Source: a virus. Taken from it: a stretch of 37,939 nucleotides of DNA. Location of the stretch: positions 1 through 37,939 of IMG/VR virus record IMGVR_UViG_3300030118_002976. One strand, given 5' to 3'. A program made the translations under genes and the position numbers. Every line of letters begins with the position of its first letter. Positions within the stretch are counted from its first letter, which is position 1. The notes below the pieces were generated by a model. The model had not been told where the DNA came from. It saw only the letters and a program-made list of their open reading frames with translations, and made no database searches. This document shows positions 1 through 7,195 of this stretch, piece after piece.

Positions 1-27
1 TATGACAAGCCGGAGGAAAGAAAATGA
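1..27 (+). CDS. 3' end of an upstream gene (partial)
   Basis: Frame 1 reads eight codons (YDKPEERK) and then TGA at 25-27. The stop overlaps the ATG of the next gene in an ATGA arrangement, the same stop-start overlap seen at many other junctions in this block. This makes it likely that a real gene enters from the left. Too little is visible to say what it encodes. Confidence 0.4.
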   Translation, partial: YDKPEERK

Positions 28-155
28 CTGATGAATGCCCTGATTGTGGGAATAAGAATTTGACCGAGTTGCCTTTACGGTTTGACATTATAACTAAAGA
101 ATTCAAATCATCAAAGAAATGCCCACAATGTAGGAGATGGTTATTTGACGAGTGA
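24..155 (+). CDS. Small zinc-ribbon protein (43 aa)
   Basis: A 43-residue protein with two CxxC knuckles, CPDC near residue 5 and CPQC near residue 33, spaced as in a four-cysteine zinc ribbon. GGAGG at 12-16 lies seven bases before the ATG, a good ribosome binding site. The start overlaps the upstream stop (ATGA) and the end overlaps the next gene by 11 bases, so it sits within a tightly coupled operon. Zinc ribbons of this size in viruses often bind nucleic acid or modify transcription complexes, but no specific role can be read from the sequence. The CxxC pair and the ribosome binding site are seen; zinc binding is inferred. Confidence 0.65.
   Translation: MTDECPDCGNKNLTELPLRFDIITKEFKSSKKCPQCRRWLFDE
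132..137 (+). promoter_or_regulatory. Ribosome binding site supporting a TTG start
   Basis: AGGAGA at 132-137 lies seven bases before TTG at 145. With no other start codon close by in this frame, it decides the start of the 176-residue protein. The site is inside the 3' end of the preceding 43-residue gene. Confidence 0.5.
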
Positions 156-675
156 TACATTACCTCCCGTTAATCAAGAGGATATAGAGTGGGCATATTA
201 TCTTTGGAATTCTCTTGCCAATCCCGATGGCAGATGGGTTCTACCAGGCGTGGGGGCTTATGTTAGAAGTGGCGTAAAAGAATTGACCTTGAAAGAAATT
301 CATTTTTCTAAACCGACTGAGAATGCGTTTAGTCAATCTGTCTTTGACCAACATCATTGGATTATGGTATTGGCAGATAACATAGGTTGGAAGGTTGTAG
401 AATCTGTAACATTGGCTACTGATAATGAAGGTGAAATCAATATACCGAATGATTTAGTTGGTCATGTATCTGTGTGTGCCAATAGATGCGGGGCTGTTTT
501 TCGTGTTGAAGAATTGAATACGATGCAGCAATATATCAAGATACAAGAGGACCTGACTTGCCCTTGTTGTGGAGAGAAGCATAGTGTAGACCCCTCACTT
601 GCAGGGGTTCATATCGTTCTCGATGACAAAAGTTACCGTATGAATCAAGATAAAATAATCAAAGAAGAGGAATGA
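145..675 (+). CDS. Hypothetical protein with C-terminal zinc-binding cysteines (176 aa)
   Basis: I do not recognise the family. The likely start is TTG at 145: there is no in-frame ATG nearby and a Shine-Dalgarno-like AGGAGATGG lies just upstream, inside the end of the previous gene. The N-terminal two thirds is tryptophan-rich and looks globular. Near residues 112-142 there is a CxxxC pair followed about 25 residues later by CPCCG, a pattern that suggests a structural zinc site. The tail is charged. It lies between a zinc-ribbon gene and a PC4-like gene, at the head of the visible plus-strand operon, so a role in early transcription or DNA handling is possible but unproven. Confidence 0.6.
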   Translation: MTSDTLPPVNQEDIEWAYYLWNSLANPDGRWVLPGVGAYVRSGVKELTLKEIHFSKPTENAFSQSVFDQHHWIMVLADNIGWKVVESVTLATDNEGEINIPNDLVGHVSVCANRCGAVFRVEELNTMQQYIKIQEDLTCPCCGEKHSVDPSLAGVHIVLDDKSYRMNQDKIIKEEE

Positions 676-677
676 AC

Positions 678-965
678 ATGAGTGAAAAGGATTTCAAATC
701 TAAAATACATGGCGTAGTAGAAACTAAGTTTCAGCCAGGTTTTGAACTCCATGTTATGACGAGCGAAGCATTCAATACAAGAGTTTTGAATTTGCGATTA
801 AATAGAATAATACCATCAGTTAGAGGTTATACTGGATATACAAGGCAAGGATTTATGCTCACAAGAAACGAGGCAATTCTATTACATTCTCATCTAACTG
901 ATTTGATACATGATGATGATTCATGGGAAGATGAACCGGAAGAGATAGTGGAGGCTAAAGAATGA
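678..965 (+). CDS. PC4-like (p15) single-stranded DNA-binding protein candidate (95 aa)
   Basis: The ATG at 678 is preferred over the one at 672 because GAGG at 667-670 is well spaced only for the later one. The core, about residues 30-75, reads as basic beta strands (RVLNLRLNRI), then GYTRQGFMLTRNEA and a helix ending in LTDLI. This resembles the strand-strand-strand-helix fold of the PC4/p15 coactivator family, where a basic strand is followed by GxxL and a helix. PC4-like proteins bind single-stranded DNA and occur in eukaryotes, bacteria and viruses. The end is acidic (DDDSWEDEPEE). The fold assignment is inference from the pattern; the match is short and could be fortuitous. The gene overlaps the TFB-like gene by four bases, suggesting coupled translation. 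Confidence 0.5.
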   Translation: MSEKDFKSKIHGVVETKFQPGFELHVMTSEAFNTRVLNLRLNRIIPSVRGYTGYTRQGFMLTRNEAILLHSHLTDLIHDDDSWEDEPEEIVEAKE

Positions 966-1339
966 AAGAAAGTAATCTACATGATTGGGAACAAAAGCAC
1001 TACAATATTATCGCTGAGATGATAGAAGTATTAGATTTGCCACATCAATTGATTCCTTATTGTTCGGAATTATGGGATAAATCGAGAAGGAGGTCGCCAC
1101 GTATTCCAACTTCATTGGTCGTGGACTGTGTTTATACAGTAGCCCACATATCCGGCAATAGAAGGTCATTAAAAGATATGATGTCTGCTGCAAAATCTGT
1201 GTTGAATAGAAAGACAAAACCTTTCAATCAAGACAAGAGAGTAGAGTCGAAAAGATGGATAGATAATGATTGGGCAAAGAGCGCAATATTAGAGATTGTT
1301 CCAGATGAAAACATACTAGCGGATTTACTAGAAAGGTGA
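962..1339 (+). CDS. TFIIB/TFB-like single cyclin-fold protein (125 aa)
   Basis: Residues about 12-85 read like one cyclin box of archaeal TFB or eukaryotic TFIIB: a helix with LDLPHQLIPYCSELW, a basic linker ending in RRSPRIPTSLVVDCVYTV, then NRRSLKDMMSA. TFB repeats have the same order: helix, 'gR.p..i.aA..Y.A', then 'RTLkEi'. A full TFB has an N-terminal zinc ribbon, a B-reader and two cyclin boxes; this protein has room for only one and no ribbon. It could bind promoter DNA or TBP and redirect or block host transcription. GGAGG lies seven bases before the ATG. The zinc-ribbon and PC4-like genes just upstream fit a small transcription-related cluster. The family call is by eye. Confidence 0.45.
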   Translation: MKESNLHDWEQKHYNIIAEMIEVLDLPHQLIPYCSELWDKSRRRSPRIPTSLVVDCVYTVAHISGNRRSLKDMMSAAKSVLNRKTKPFNQDKRVESKRWIDNDWAKSAILEIVPDENILADLLER

Positions 1340-1344
1340 GGTCG

Positions 1345-2784
1345 ATGTATCGGCAAGTAGCAGAATCACTGAGAGTCTGCAAAACAATCCCCACCAAAAA
1401 AGGTGACATAATAACAAACTTGTTGTTGCCAAACAAACTCGGCCAATATCAAATTGTATATTTGTTATACCCTCCATCCAATAAACAAAGATTATCCGAT
1501 GAGGACTTTAGAGAAATATATTATCTATTGACTGATTTATATCCAGAAGAGGTAGATTCGCAAGCAGATATATTCGAGTTGTTTTCAAATCTATCGACTA
1601 CAAGTAAAACTACTGCAAGCATCAATAGAGTATATTCAATCGTTGCTAATGTCTTAGAGATGTGTGGTAATAATGGTTGCCGAGCCATGTATCTAAAAAC
1701 TGTATTCAACAGAATTTCAAAACAGGACCTGGTAATACTACTAGAAAGATTGAGTAATCGAGGCTCAGTAGTTACAAGATATGATGTGGTCAAAGGCATA
1801 GCAAGAGCAAATGGAGTATTGCTGCGTCATGTCCGTAAAGCATCATTTCTTATTGGCTTAGATAGAGTCTGTGAACGTTTGTCAAGAGATGAAGATATTA
1901 CCAGTTTAGTTAAACCACCTTTAGGTATGCCTTTGGTCATTCCCTCTCCAAGTATAGTAAAGAATGTAGGCGACATACCATTTGGTGAATGTTTTGTAGA
2001 GATACCAGAAGGTGAACGATTAACACTTCACATATTAAAAGACTCAAAGAAAATGTATAACTCTACTGGATTAGAGTATGAAATTGAAGAATCTATGAAT
2101 TCTATGATAGAATCTATAAATTTGAATCAAGGGATATATCTTGTCGAGTATGCTTCTGGTAGAGATATAGAATTGAAGATTGTTGATATGCTGACTCCTT
2201 CAATAGATACAATGCCTTTCAAGAAAAGAAGGGATAACATGAAGATACCTAAATGGGCTTTGAAAGAGATGACTCCAGTTGTAGATGCTTCATATTATCT
2301 TGAAAAAGTGGGAACTCAACAAGTAGCGATACTTTGGAATGCAAATGGTATATTGACTTATGAATCAACAATATATGAATCGGTATTAGTAAATGCACAC
2401 AAAGTCCATAAATCTGTATTTGAGGTCTTAGGTGGAGTCTATGTCAAAGAAGAAATCCACTCTCGCCCTAAGTTATCAAAATGGAGATTGGGAGTAAGAG
2501 ATGGAGATGACATATATCCCGTTGGCCTTGTAGATATAGATGAAGGTCTTTCATTAATGAGATTTGTTAATCCTCATAAAGTAAAAGACGGTGAAGAGGT
2601 TACACTTAATTCCCCGCTATATGTCAATGTCAATGTTATATCATCTGGATGGGGCGATTTTGGGGCGTATGTTCAAGGCATAATACAATCTGTCGCTGAA
2701 CAAGCGGGTCGCAAAGATTGCGTGAGCATCGATGAATTAGAAGCATTGAATAAAAGATGGGATGGCGATGGAGACATTAATTGA
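1345..2784 (+). CDS. ATP-dependent DNA ligase-like protein lacking the catalytic lysine (479 aa)
   Basis: Start chosen at ATG 1345 because GGTGA (1335-1339) is well spaced for it; GTG at 1336 is also in frame. Residues about 110-185 resemble the helical N-terminal domain of archaeal ATP-dependent ligases (paired helices ending in 'v..aia.a.gv....vrkA..l.gld.v'). Where the ligase motif I (ExKxDGxR) is expected, residues 219-225 read EIPEGER, so the nucleotide-accepting lysine is absent. A later MPFKKRRDNMK (about 290) matches the 'PLeeRRelL' segment between the ligase motifs, and TYESTIYE falls where motif IV should be but has no EG. The C-terminal 110 residues could be the OB domain. It therefore looks like a full-length but catalytically dead ligase, perhaps a nick-binding or structural factor. 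It could also be an unrelated protein with chance likeness. Confidence 0.5.
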   Translation: MYRQVAESLRVCKTIPTKKGDIITNLLLPNKLGQYQIVYLLYPPSNKQRLSDEDFREIYYLLTDLYPEEVDSQADIFELFSNLSTTSKTTASINRVYSIVANVLEMCGNNGCRAMYLKTVFNRISKQDLVILLERLSNRGSVVTRYDVVKGIARANGVLLRHVRKASFLIGLDRVCERLSRDEDITSLVKPPLGMPLVIPSPSIVKNVGDIPFGECFVEIPEGERLTLHILKDSKKMYNSTGLEYEIEESMNSMIESINLNQGIYLVEYASGRDIELKIVDMLTPSIDTMPFKKRRDNMKIPKWALKEMTPVVDASYYLEKVGTQQVAILWNANGILTYESTIYESVLVNAHKVHKSVFEVLGGVYVKEEIHSRPKLSKWRLGVRDGDDIYPVGLVDIDEGLSLMRFVNPHKVKDGEEVTLNSPLYVNVNVISSGWGDFGAYVQGIIQSVAEQAGRKDCVSIDELEALNKRWDGDGDIN

Positions 2785-2947
2785 CTATTGGCAACGATTA
2801 GCAACATGGGCGTTAAGTAAAGAGGGGTTTGAAGGATGGTTGAGATTGACGGCGATGATGTTTCTAATATCGACAGTATCTCTAGCAATATTGCTTCTAA
2901 TGATTCCGATATTCCCGTTAGTTTGGCTTTACAAGAAACTGATTTGA
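2762..2947 (+). CDS. Small single-pass membrane protein, overlapping both neighbours (61 aa)
   Basis: The frame encodes an aromatic amphipathic N-terminus, a charged loop (SKEGFEG), and then one long hydrophobic segment at about residues 30-55 (FLISTVSLAILLLMIPIFPL), ending in YKKLI. This is the plan of a small inner-membrane or holin-like protein. It overlaps the end of the ligase-like gene by 23 bases and the next gene by 112 bases in a different frame. There is no strong ribosome binding site, so it is either translationally coupled to the upstream gene or not real. I favour a real overprinted gene because the hydrophobic run is long and coherent, but the evidence is modest. Confidence 0.4.
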   Translation: MAMETLIDYWQRLATWALSKEGFEGWLRLTAMMFLISTVSLAILLLMIPIFPLVWLYKKLI

Positions 2948-3294
2948 TAAACACAATGAAAGCAGCCATGTTGATTAGAGGCGATATTCGATGTCGTTTT
3001 TCACAACAATACAAATGTGGTTATGAAATTAGACCAATTGTATGGTTTGTTAGAAGAACTGACGAGATAGATAGAACGTTAGAAAAGATTGGCTTGACAT
3101 GGCGTAAAGTGTTTGTCAAAACGGAGGACATCACTAAACTATGTCATTGTTTTGAAATGTTTTTTTCACTCAGCACAAAACAAAAAGAACTTCAAATGGT
3201 GCAATATTTTAATGGTATTCTACCTCAGCCGAATGATTATGATGAAGTGGTGGAAGTATTGTCTCAAATTAAGAAATACAATGAGGCTTTATAA
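2836..3294 (+). CDS. Hypothetical protein, possible LAGLIDADG-like fold (152 aa)
   Basis: GAGGGG at 2822-2827 stands eight bases before the ATG, giving a convincing start. The first ~38 residues are Ser/Asp/Asn-rich and overlap the membrane-protein frame, as expected if this N-terminus was added by overprinting. The rest (from about residue 48: GDIRCRF, GYEIRPIVWFV, then DEIDRTLEKIGL and a C-terminal TKQKELQMVQYF) has the rhythm of a single LAGLIDADG-like DNA-binding fold: a loop, paired strands, 'd.i...l..ig', and a final helix after 'KQ'. The endonuclease signature itself is not present, so at most it is a non-cutting relative. Function unknown. Confidence 0.55.
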   Translation: MVEIDGDDVSNIDSISSNIASNDSDIPVSLALQETDLINTMKAAMLIRGDIRCRFSQQYKCGYEIRPIVWFVRRTDEIDRTLEKIGLTWRKVFVKTEDITKLCHCFEMFFSLSTKQKELQMVQYFNGILPQPNDYDEVVEVLSQIKKYNEAL

Positions 3295-3333
3295 CCCCAT
3301 TACTGTTCGGATAAATACCTGCGGGTGAAAAAA

Positions 3334-4641
3334 ATGGAACTAAATGAAGCATTGAATAGAGTAAAAGAAGCAAAGAATATGACTGATGATGATGTGTTGG
3401 CTGATTTCAGCACATTTGTAAAGGAGAACTACCCTGAGATTTGGGTTCAATCTGGTTCTTCAATAACTGGATTAGAAGAAGAGGACTATGATTTCTTTTC
3501 ATCTGCATTTGAAGTTAATACTGTTAGAAGAAAGTCTGGTGGCAAAGGCGAACAATGGGTCGGCATGTTAGTTGCTTACGATGGAAAAAGAGATATGATG
3601 CAAAGGCAAAGAGATGTTGCTATTGAATCTGCAACAATAAATCTCAGTCAAGTATTAAGATACGGCATTCAACAAAATAACAGAACAATAGCAATAGGTA
3701 GAGTTACCAAGGCTGACGGAGAGTGGTCTGTTTTTGATGCTGATGATACATTGTTATACAAGGAAACTGCTGAGGATGGCAAACAACCAATGTGGGTTAT
3801 TCACACACAAGGGCCAAGTATATGTCTATTGAAAGACGATGGTAGGACTCCTAAGAGAGCATTCATGGAAAAGCGTAAGTGGATATTCATTGGTAATACT
3901 CAAGACAAATTCTTGAGCGAAGGTGCTTTGCCTCCTATGGTATTAGAGTGTTCATTCGGTGCTGCTAATGTTGAACTACAATTGCTAAGGCCAATATCAT
4001 TCAAAGCAGAATTGACTACTGCATGGAAACCTGCTGATTCTACTGAACCAGATGAAGAGATGTTGTCTGCGCTAGATATAGATGCTAATTATGGACTAGA
4101 CTGGGTAGATGATGAAGTGTTGCCAAAGGTAACAGAATTGTTTTCTCCCGACCAATTCTTAGCACAATTCATGCCCTGTATCGACTTATCCGATGTATTT
4201 GACCATCACATGGCTAACAGAAAGGTTCTATCATCCGGTAGAGATTATGGACCCGTATTTGCTATTAGTGGAACTGTCGATTACATCGATTATGCAGGTA
4301 AAGAAAATCTGTATTCCGAAGGCGGTTTTAAGCATTCACTAACTTTGACATCTAACAGTCTTAGAAGAGAGGACCCCAAAGCAAGCCTTTGGATTGATGT
4401 TACAAGATACCTTGTCGATAAGCAAAACGCATTCAAGGTAAAGAAGGCAGATGGTTGGAAAGACTATGCAGGTGGCAGTAGAGTTTGGGTTGTAGTCCGT
4501 TCAAGAACTTGGGAAGGAACTGACGGTGGCTTGAATCTAAACTTAGACGGTCTTGGCGTATATGCTATGCCGTTGCGCTCTATCGTTGCACAGATACCAC
4601 CAGAAGATGCTAATGACATATCATACACAGACGGGTTTTGA
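3334..4641 (+). CDS. Probable OB-fold single-stranded DNA-binding protein candidate (435 aa)
   Basis: The start is placed at ATG 3334 because GGGTGA at 3323-3328 fits it; GTG 3325 is also in frame. It is one of the few genes here preceded by a real, though short, gap (3295-3324), so a promoter may lie there. I see two or more beta-rich stretches that could be OB folds, for example about residues 105-150 (NRTIAIGRVTKADGEWSVFD) and 345-420 (SLWIDVTRYLVD, SRVWVVVRSRTWEG), separated by an acidic linker (PDEEMLSALDIDANYGLDW). Immediately downstream are a Sak4-like recombinase and a Cas4/RecB-like nuclease. A recombination module of this type normally includes a single-stranded DNA-binding protein, and this gene would fill that slot. 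No diagnostic motif is visible, so the call rests on context. Confidence 0.45.
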   Translation: MELNEALNRVKEAKNMTDDDVLADFSTFVKENYPEIWVQSGSSITGLEEEDYDFFSSAFEVNTVRRKSGGKGEQWVGMLVAYDGKRDMMQRQRDVAIESATINLSQVLRYGIQQNNRTIAIGRVTKADGEWSVFDADDTLLYKETAEDGKQPMWVIHTQGPSICLLKDDGRTPKRAFMEKRKWIFIGNTQDKFLSEGALPPMVLECSFGAANVELQLLRPISFKAELTTAWKPADSTEPDEEMLSALDIDANYGLDWVDDEVLPKVTELFSPDQFLAQFMPCIDLSDVFDHHMANRKVLSSGRDYGPVFAISGTVDYIDYAGKENLYSEGGFKHSLTLTSNSLRREDPKASLWIDVTRYLVDKQNAFKVKKADGWKDYAGGSRVWVVVRSRTWEGTDGGLNLNLDGLGVYAMPLRSIVAQIPPEDANDISYTDGF

Positions 4642-4654
4642 AGGAGGAATTTAA

Positions 4655-5926
4655 GTGTCGGGATTTTTAGATAACTGGAAGCCAGTTGATACAAACAAAG
4701 AGCCATCTAAGCAAGTCAAGGAAGCCGTTAGCCCAATGCTTGGGCGAGAACTGCCTTCTACCTCCGAGGTAACTCAACCTCCAATGGTTCAAAACAAATC
4801 AATACCTAATGATGTAGTAGAAATGCAATCGGGCATGGCTACTGGCTTTGAAGAAGATGCAGGTGCTGAATATGTCAAAGAACAATTGGGTGTGGAAAGA
4901 GTGGTCAAAGAAACGCCAAAAGCCAATCCTAAGCCTATATCTAATGGCGAGTGGTCTTATCCACAGTCTGCTAACCCTGCTGCTCAAGCAATAGCGATTG
5001 CCATGTCATCACATTTTAGAGATGAGCCAAAGGTTCTATGTGGCGTTAAAGGTGATAGAAAGTCCGGTAAATCCGGTATTGTAAATGATTCTCTAACTGC
5101 TGATGAAATAGCAAATGGGGCGCAAATATGGAACTTAGACTTTGACGGCGGTGGAGATTCGACAGTATCTGCACATCATAAAGACAAAGGAGATAACATA
5201 CTTGTATTGAATCCCTGGGCTACCATAAAGAATGCAAGAGCCAAAGTGCCATTTGATTATCCAGAAACATATAACAAGACAATGGATTATCTAAACTATG
5301 CTTTGGAACTCGCACAAAAGCAAGACGAATATTTCAAACTACACGGTAAGATGCCAAAGCCATATCTCAAAACATTGGTCTTTGATGGTATGGACCACTG
5401 GCTACATATTTGTGGAACTGCTATGAAGATAGAGGACTTAGAACTAGGGCCAAACGCAGTTGCAGTATCGGGTAGAAAGACCGCTACGAAGATTGGTCGC
5501 TTTAACTGGGAATTTAGAAAGAACAGGTATCAAGCCGCTATGTATGTATTCCAAGAACTTGCTAGACTGAACGTTCATGTTTATGTTATAACAGGTCTAA
5601 AACCATCTTATGATAAGAATGGTAATGAAATCATGGGTGCTGATGTAGCAGCATGGATGAAAGATACTGAGAGAGATTTGGAACAATTGATTGAGGTTCG
5701 CATAGAGAAAGAAAGAGATGCTAACGGTTCATTAACTGGTAAAGAAATATCAAAGGCTCAATTAGTGTTCAATAGAACCTCTCTACGCCTTCCTGAACCT
5801 GTTATAATCTATGTTCAAGAATCGGGAACGGATGGTCAATGGTTCGGATATGACGGCCTTAAAGATGGAACATTTGAATCAGTAAAAGATACTCACGCAC
5901 TAGATACTGGTGATACTAATGAGTAA
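4655..5926 (+). CDS. Sak4-like / RecA-fold P-loop ATPase (423 aa)
   Basis: GTG start with AAGGAGGAA (4641-4649) in ideal position. The first ~115 residues are hydrophilic and probably disordered. A RecA-like core follows: Walker A GDRKSGKS at about 133-140, and a Walker B-like strand TLVFDGMD at about 240-247. Between them sits LDFDGGGDSTV, typical of phage ATPases annotated as 'phage nucleotide-binding protein' or Sak4 (single-strand annealing, RecA core only). The family usually runs 220-300 residues, so the long N-terminal extension is unusual. Sak4 proteins promote annealing and depend on a single-stranded DNA-binding protein; the neighbours (candidate SSB before, exonuclease-like Cas4 after) match that. 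An alternative is another RecA/KaiC-type ATPase. Confidence 0.6.
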   Translation: MSGFLDNWKPVDTNKEPSKQVKEAVSPMLGRELPSTSEVTQPPMVQNKSIPNDVVEMQSGMATGFEEDAGAEYVKEQLGVERVVKETPKANPKPISNGEWSYPQSANPAAQAIAIAMSSHFRDEPKVLCGVKGDRKSGKSGIVNDSLTADEIANGAQIWNLDFDGGGDSTVSAHHKDKGDNILVLNPWATIKNARAKVPFDYPETYNKTMDYLNYALELAQKQDEYFKLHGKMPKPYLKTLVFDGMDHWLHICGTAMKIEDLELGPNAVAVSGRKTATKIGRFNWEFRKNRYQAAMYVFQELARLNVHVYVITGLKPSYDKNGNEIMGADVAAWMKDTERDLEQLIEVRIEKERDANGSLTGKEISKAQLVFNRTSLRLPEPVIIYVQESGTDGQWFGYDGLKDGTFESVKDTHALDTGDTNE

Positions 5927-6176
5927 TGTGGGAGTTACTGTTAGACTTCATGATGTAGAGGAATCCTTCTCAATTCGAGGCGAATTGTTTGGTCAGCATG
6001 GCATATCCTTTGATACTGGGATGGACCATACAGGAGTCGTAGAATGGTTCTTAGATTGGTCTTTGAAGTATGGACCTGAGATAGAGAACAGGGATGAGGC
6101 AATCAATAAAATCAAAGAAGTATTAGATAAGCATAAATTAGAATATAGTGTAAGGATTGAGTCTTATGAAGATTAA
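5919..6176 (+). CDS. Hypothetical protein between Sak4-like and Cas4-like genes (85 aa)
   Basis: I prefer ATG 5919 because GGTGAT at 5909-5914 stands just before it, although GTG 5910 is also open. The protein has an N-terminal beta-rich part (NVGVTVRLHDVEESFSIRG), a central WFLDWSLKYG helix and a C-terminal helix-strand unit (EAINKIKEVLDKH, then EYSVRIES). Nothing marks a known family. It overlaps the ATPase by eight bases and the nuclease by eleven, so the three are probably translated together and it may be an accessory of the recombination pair. Confidence 0.6.
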   Translation: MSNVGVTVRLHDVEESFSIRGELFGQHGISFDTGMDHTGVVEWFLDWSLKYGPEIENRDEAINKIKEVLDKHKLEYSVRIESYED

Positions 6177-7194
6177 ACCTCCAAGGCCACACGCCGTTCC
6201 AAGGCAGCCTAATCTGTATTCCACATACTCTTGGCATCCAGGCATGGCCGATGATAAAATATTACGAGTATCTAAATCATCGCTAAGCACATTTCAATTC
6301 TGTGAACAACAATACTTCATCAAGTATGTATTGGGTGTTAAAGAACCTGAGAATGATGCTATGATTAGAGGAACAAATGTTCACGATGCATACGAGTATA
6401 TACTGGCTGAAAAACTAGACATTCATCAGGCACACGCTCTAAGAGATAACCAAGGGTTTCAAGCAGTAGATAATTACTTTCAATCACTGATTCCTAAATC
6501 CCAAGTAAGAAAAGGGTGGGAAGATAAAGTCGCAAAATATACTGGCAAGGACTATCAATTAGATGAGGATATTCATTTATCTAAACTGATGAGGGCTGAG
6601 GCAAATAGGTTCATGAAGAGTGACCCAACATGGTTTTTACCTTCTGCAAATGAAAGAACAATAGATGCAGTAGTAGAATTAGACATCAACGGAACAAAAG
6701 TTCTTGTTCATTTAACAGGGATAGTAGATAGGCTATTTCAAGACGGCGATGGTAATGTTCATGTTCATGAATTAAAGACGGGTAAATGGAAAGATACTAG
6801 CACAAAATATAATGGTATGGCGAAAGAGATGGCATTCTATGTATATCTCATGAGAAAATCCGATGACCCTGAATTTGGAGATATGCGTGTATCTCATTGG
6901 GGTTGGGACCATACCGCAGGTCATTTGACTGATACTAAATACGAAGGAGGAATATACCGTTTTGTAGAGCCTGTGAGGGTGAAGGTGGTTTCCGAGATGC
7001 TTACTGATTTGAAAGCGTTAGTATCTGCACATTTACGGTATAGAGGACAATTTAACGGTGGGCATTTTGCAGTAAAAGATAGTGGTGCTGAAAGATGGAT
7101 TTGTGAACCATGGTGTGCTGTAAAAGGATTTTGTTCAAAATATGGTCGAGCCACTATGCCTTATGAAATGAAACAAAAAGCGGAGGGGAATTGA
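6166..7194 (+). CDS. Cas4/RecB-like PD-(D/E)XK nuclease with iron-sulfur cysteines (342 aa)
   Basis: Start ATG 6166 with AAGGA upstream. N-terminal LSTFQFCEQQYFIKYV (about 38-53) carries the first cysteine in the place typical of Cas4/AddB-type proteins, followed by RGTNVHDAYEYI. The core has a central acidic position (GIVDRLF, about 186-192), then HELKTGKW (about 200-207, the ExK motif) and an aligned KEMAFYVYLM helix (the QxxxY position). Three cysteines near the end (CEPWC, then GFC; about 313, 317, 323) complete a likely 4Fe-4S site. The family includes Cas4, the AddB nuclease domain and viral exonucleases that resect DNA ends for annealing. Next to Sak4 it most likely acts as the recombination exonuclease; there is no sign of CRISPR here. 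Confidence 0.8.
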   Translation: MKIKPPRPHAVPRQPNLYSTYSWHPGMADDKILRVSKSSLSTFQFCEQQYFIKYVLGVKEPENDAMIRGTNVHDAYEYILAEKLDIHQAHALRDNQGFQAVDNYFQSLIPKSQVRKGWEDKVAKYTGKDYQLDEDIHLSKLMRAEANRFMKSDPTWFLPSANERTIDAVVELDINGTKVLVHLTGIVDRLFQDGDGNVHVHELKTGKWKDTSTKYNGMAKEMAFYVYLMRKSDDPEFGDMRVSHWGWDHTAGHLTDTKYEGGIYRFVEPVRVKVVSEMLTDLKALVSAHLRYRGQFNGGHFAVKDSGAERWICEPWCAVKGFCSKYGRATMPYEMKQKAEGN

Positions 7195-7195
7195 T

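Noticed and set aside
3113-3328. 71-codon plus-strand frame overlapping the end of the 152-residue gene
   Set aside because: Composition is unlike a folded protein, there is no ribosome binding site, and the space is already explained by the longer gene.
6166-7194. CRISPR-associated Cas4
   Set aside because: The fold and cysteines match Cas4-like nucleases, but there is no repeat array and no cas1 or cas2; the neighbours indicate viral recombination.
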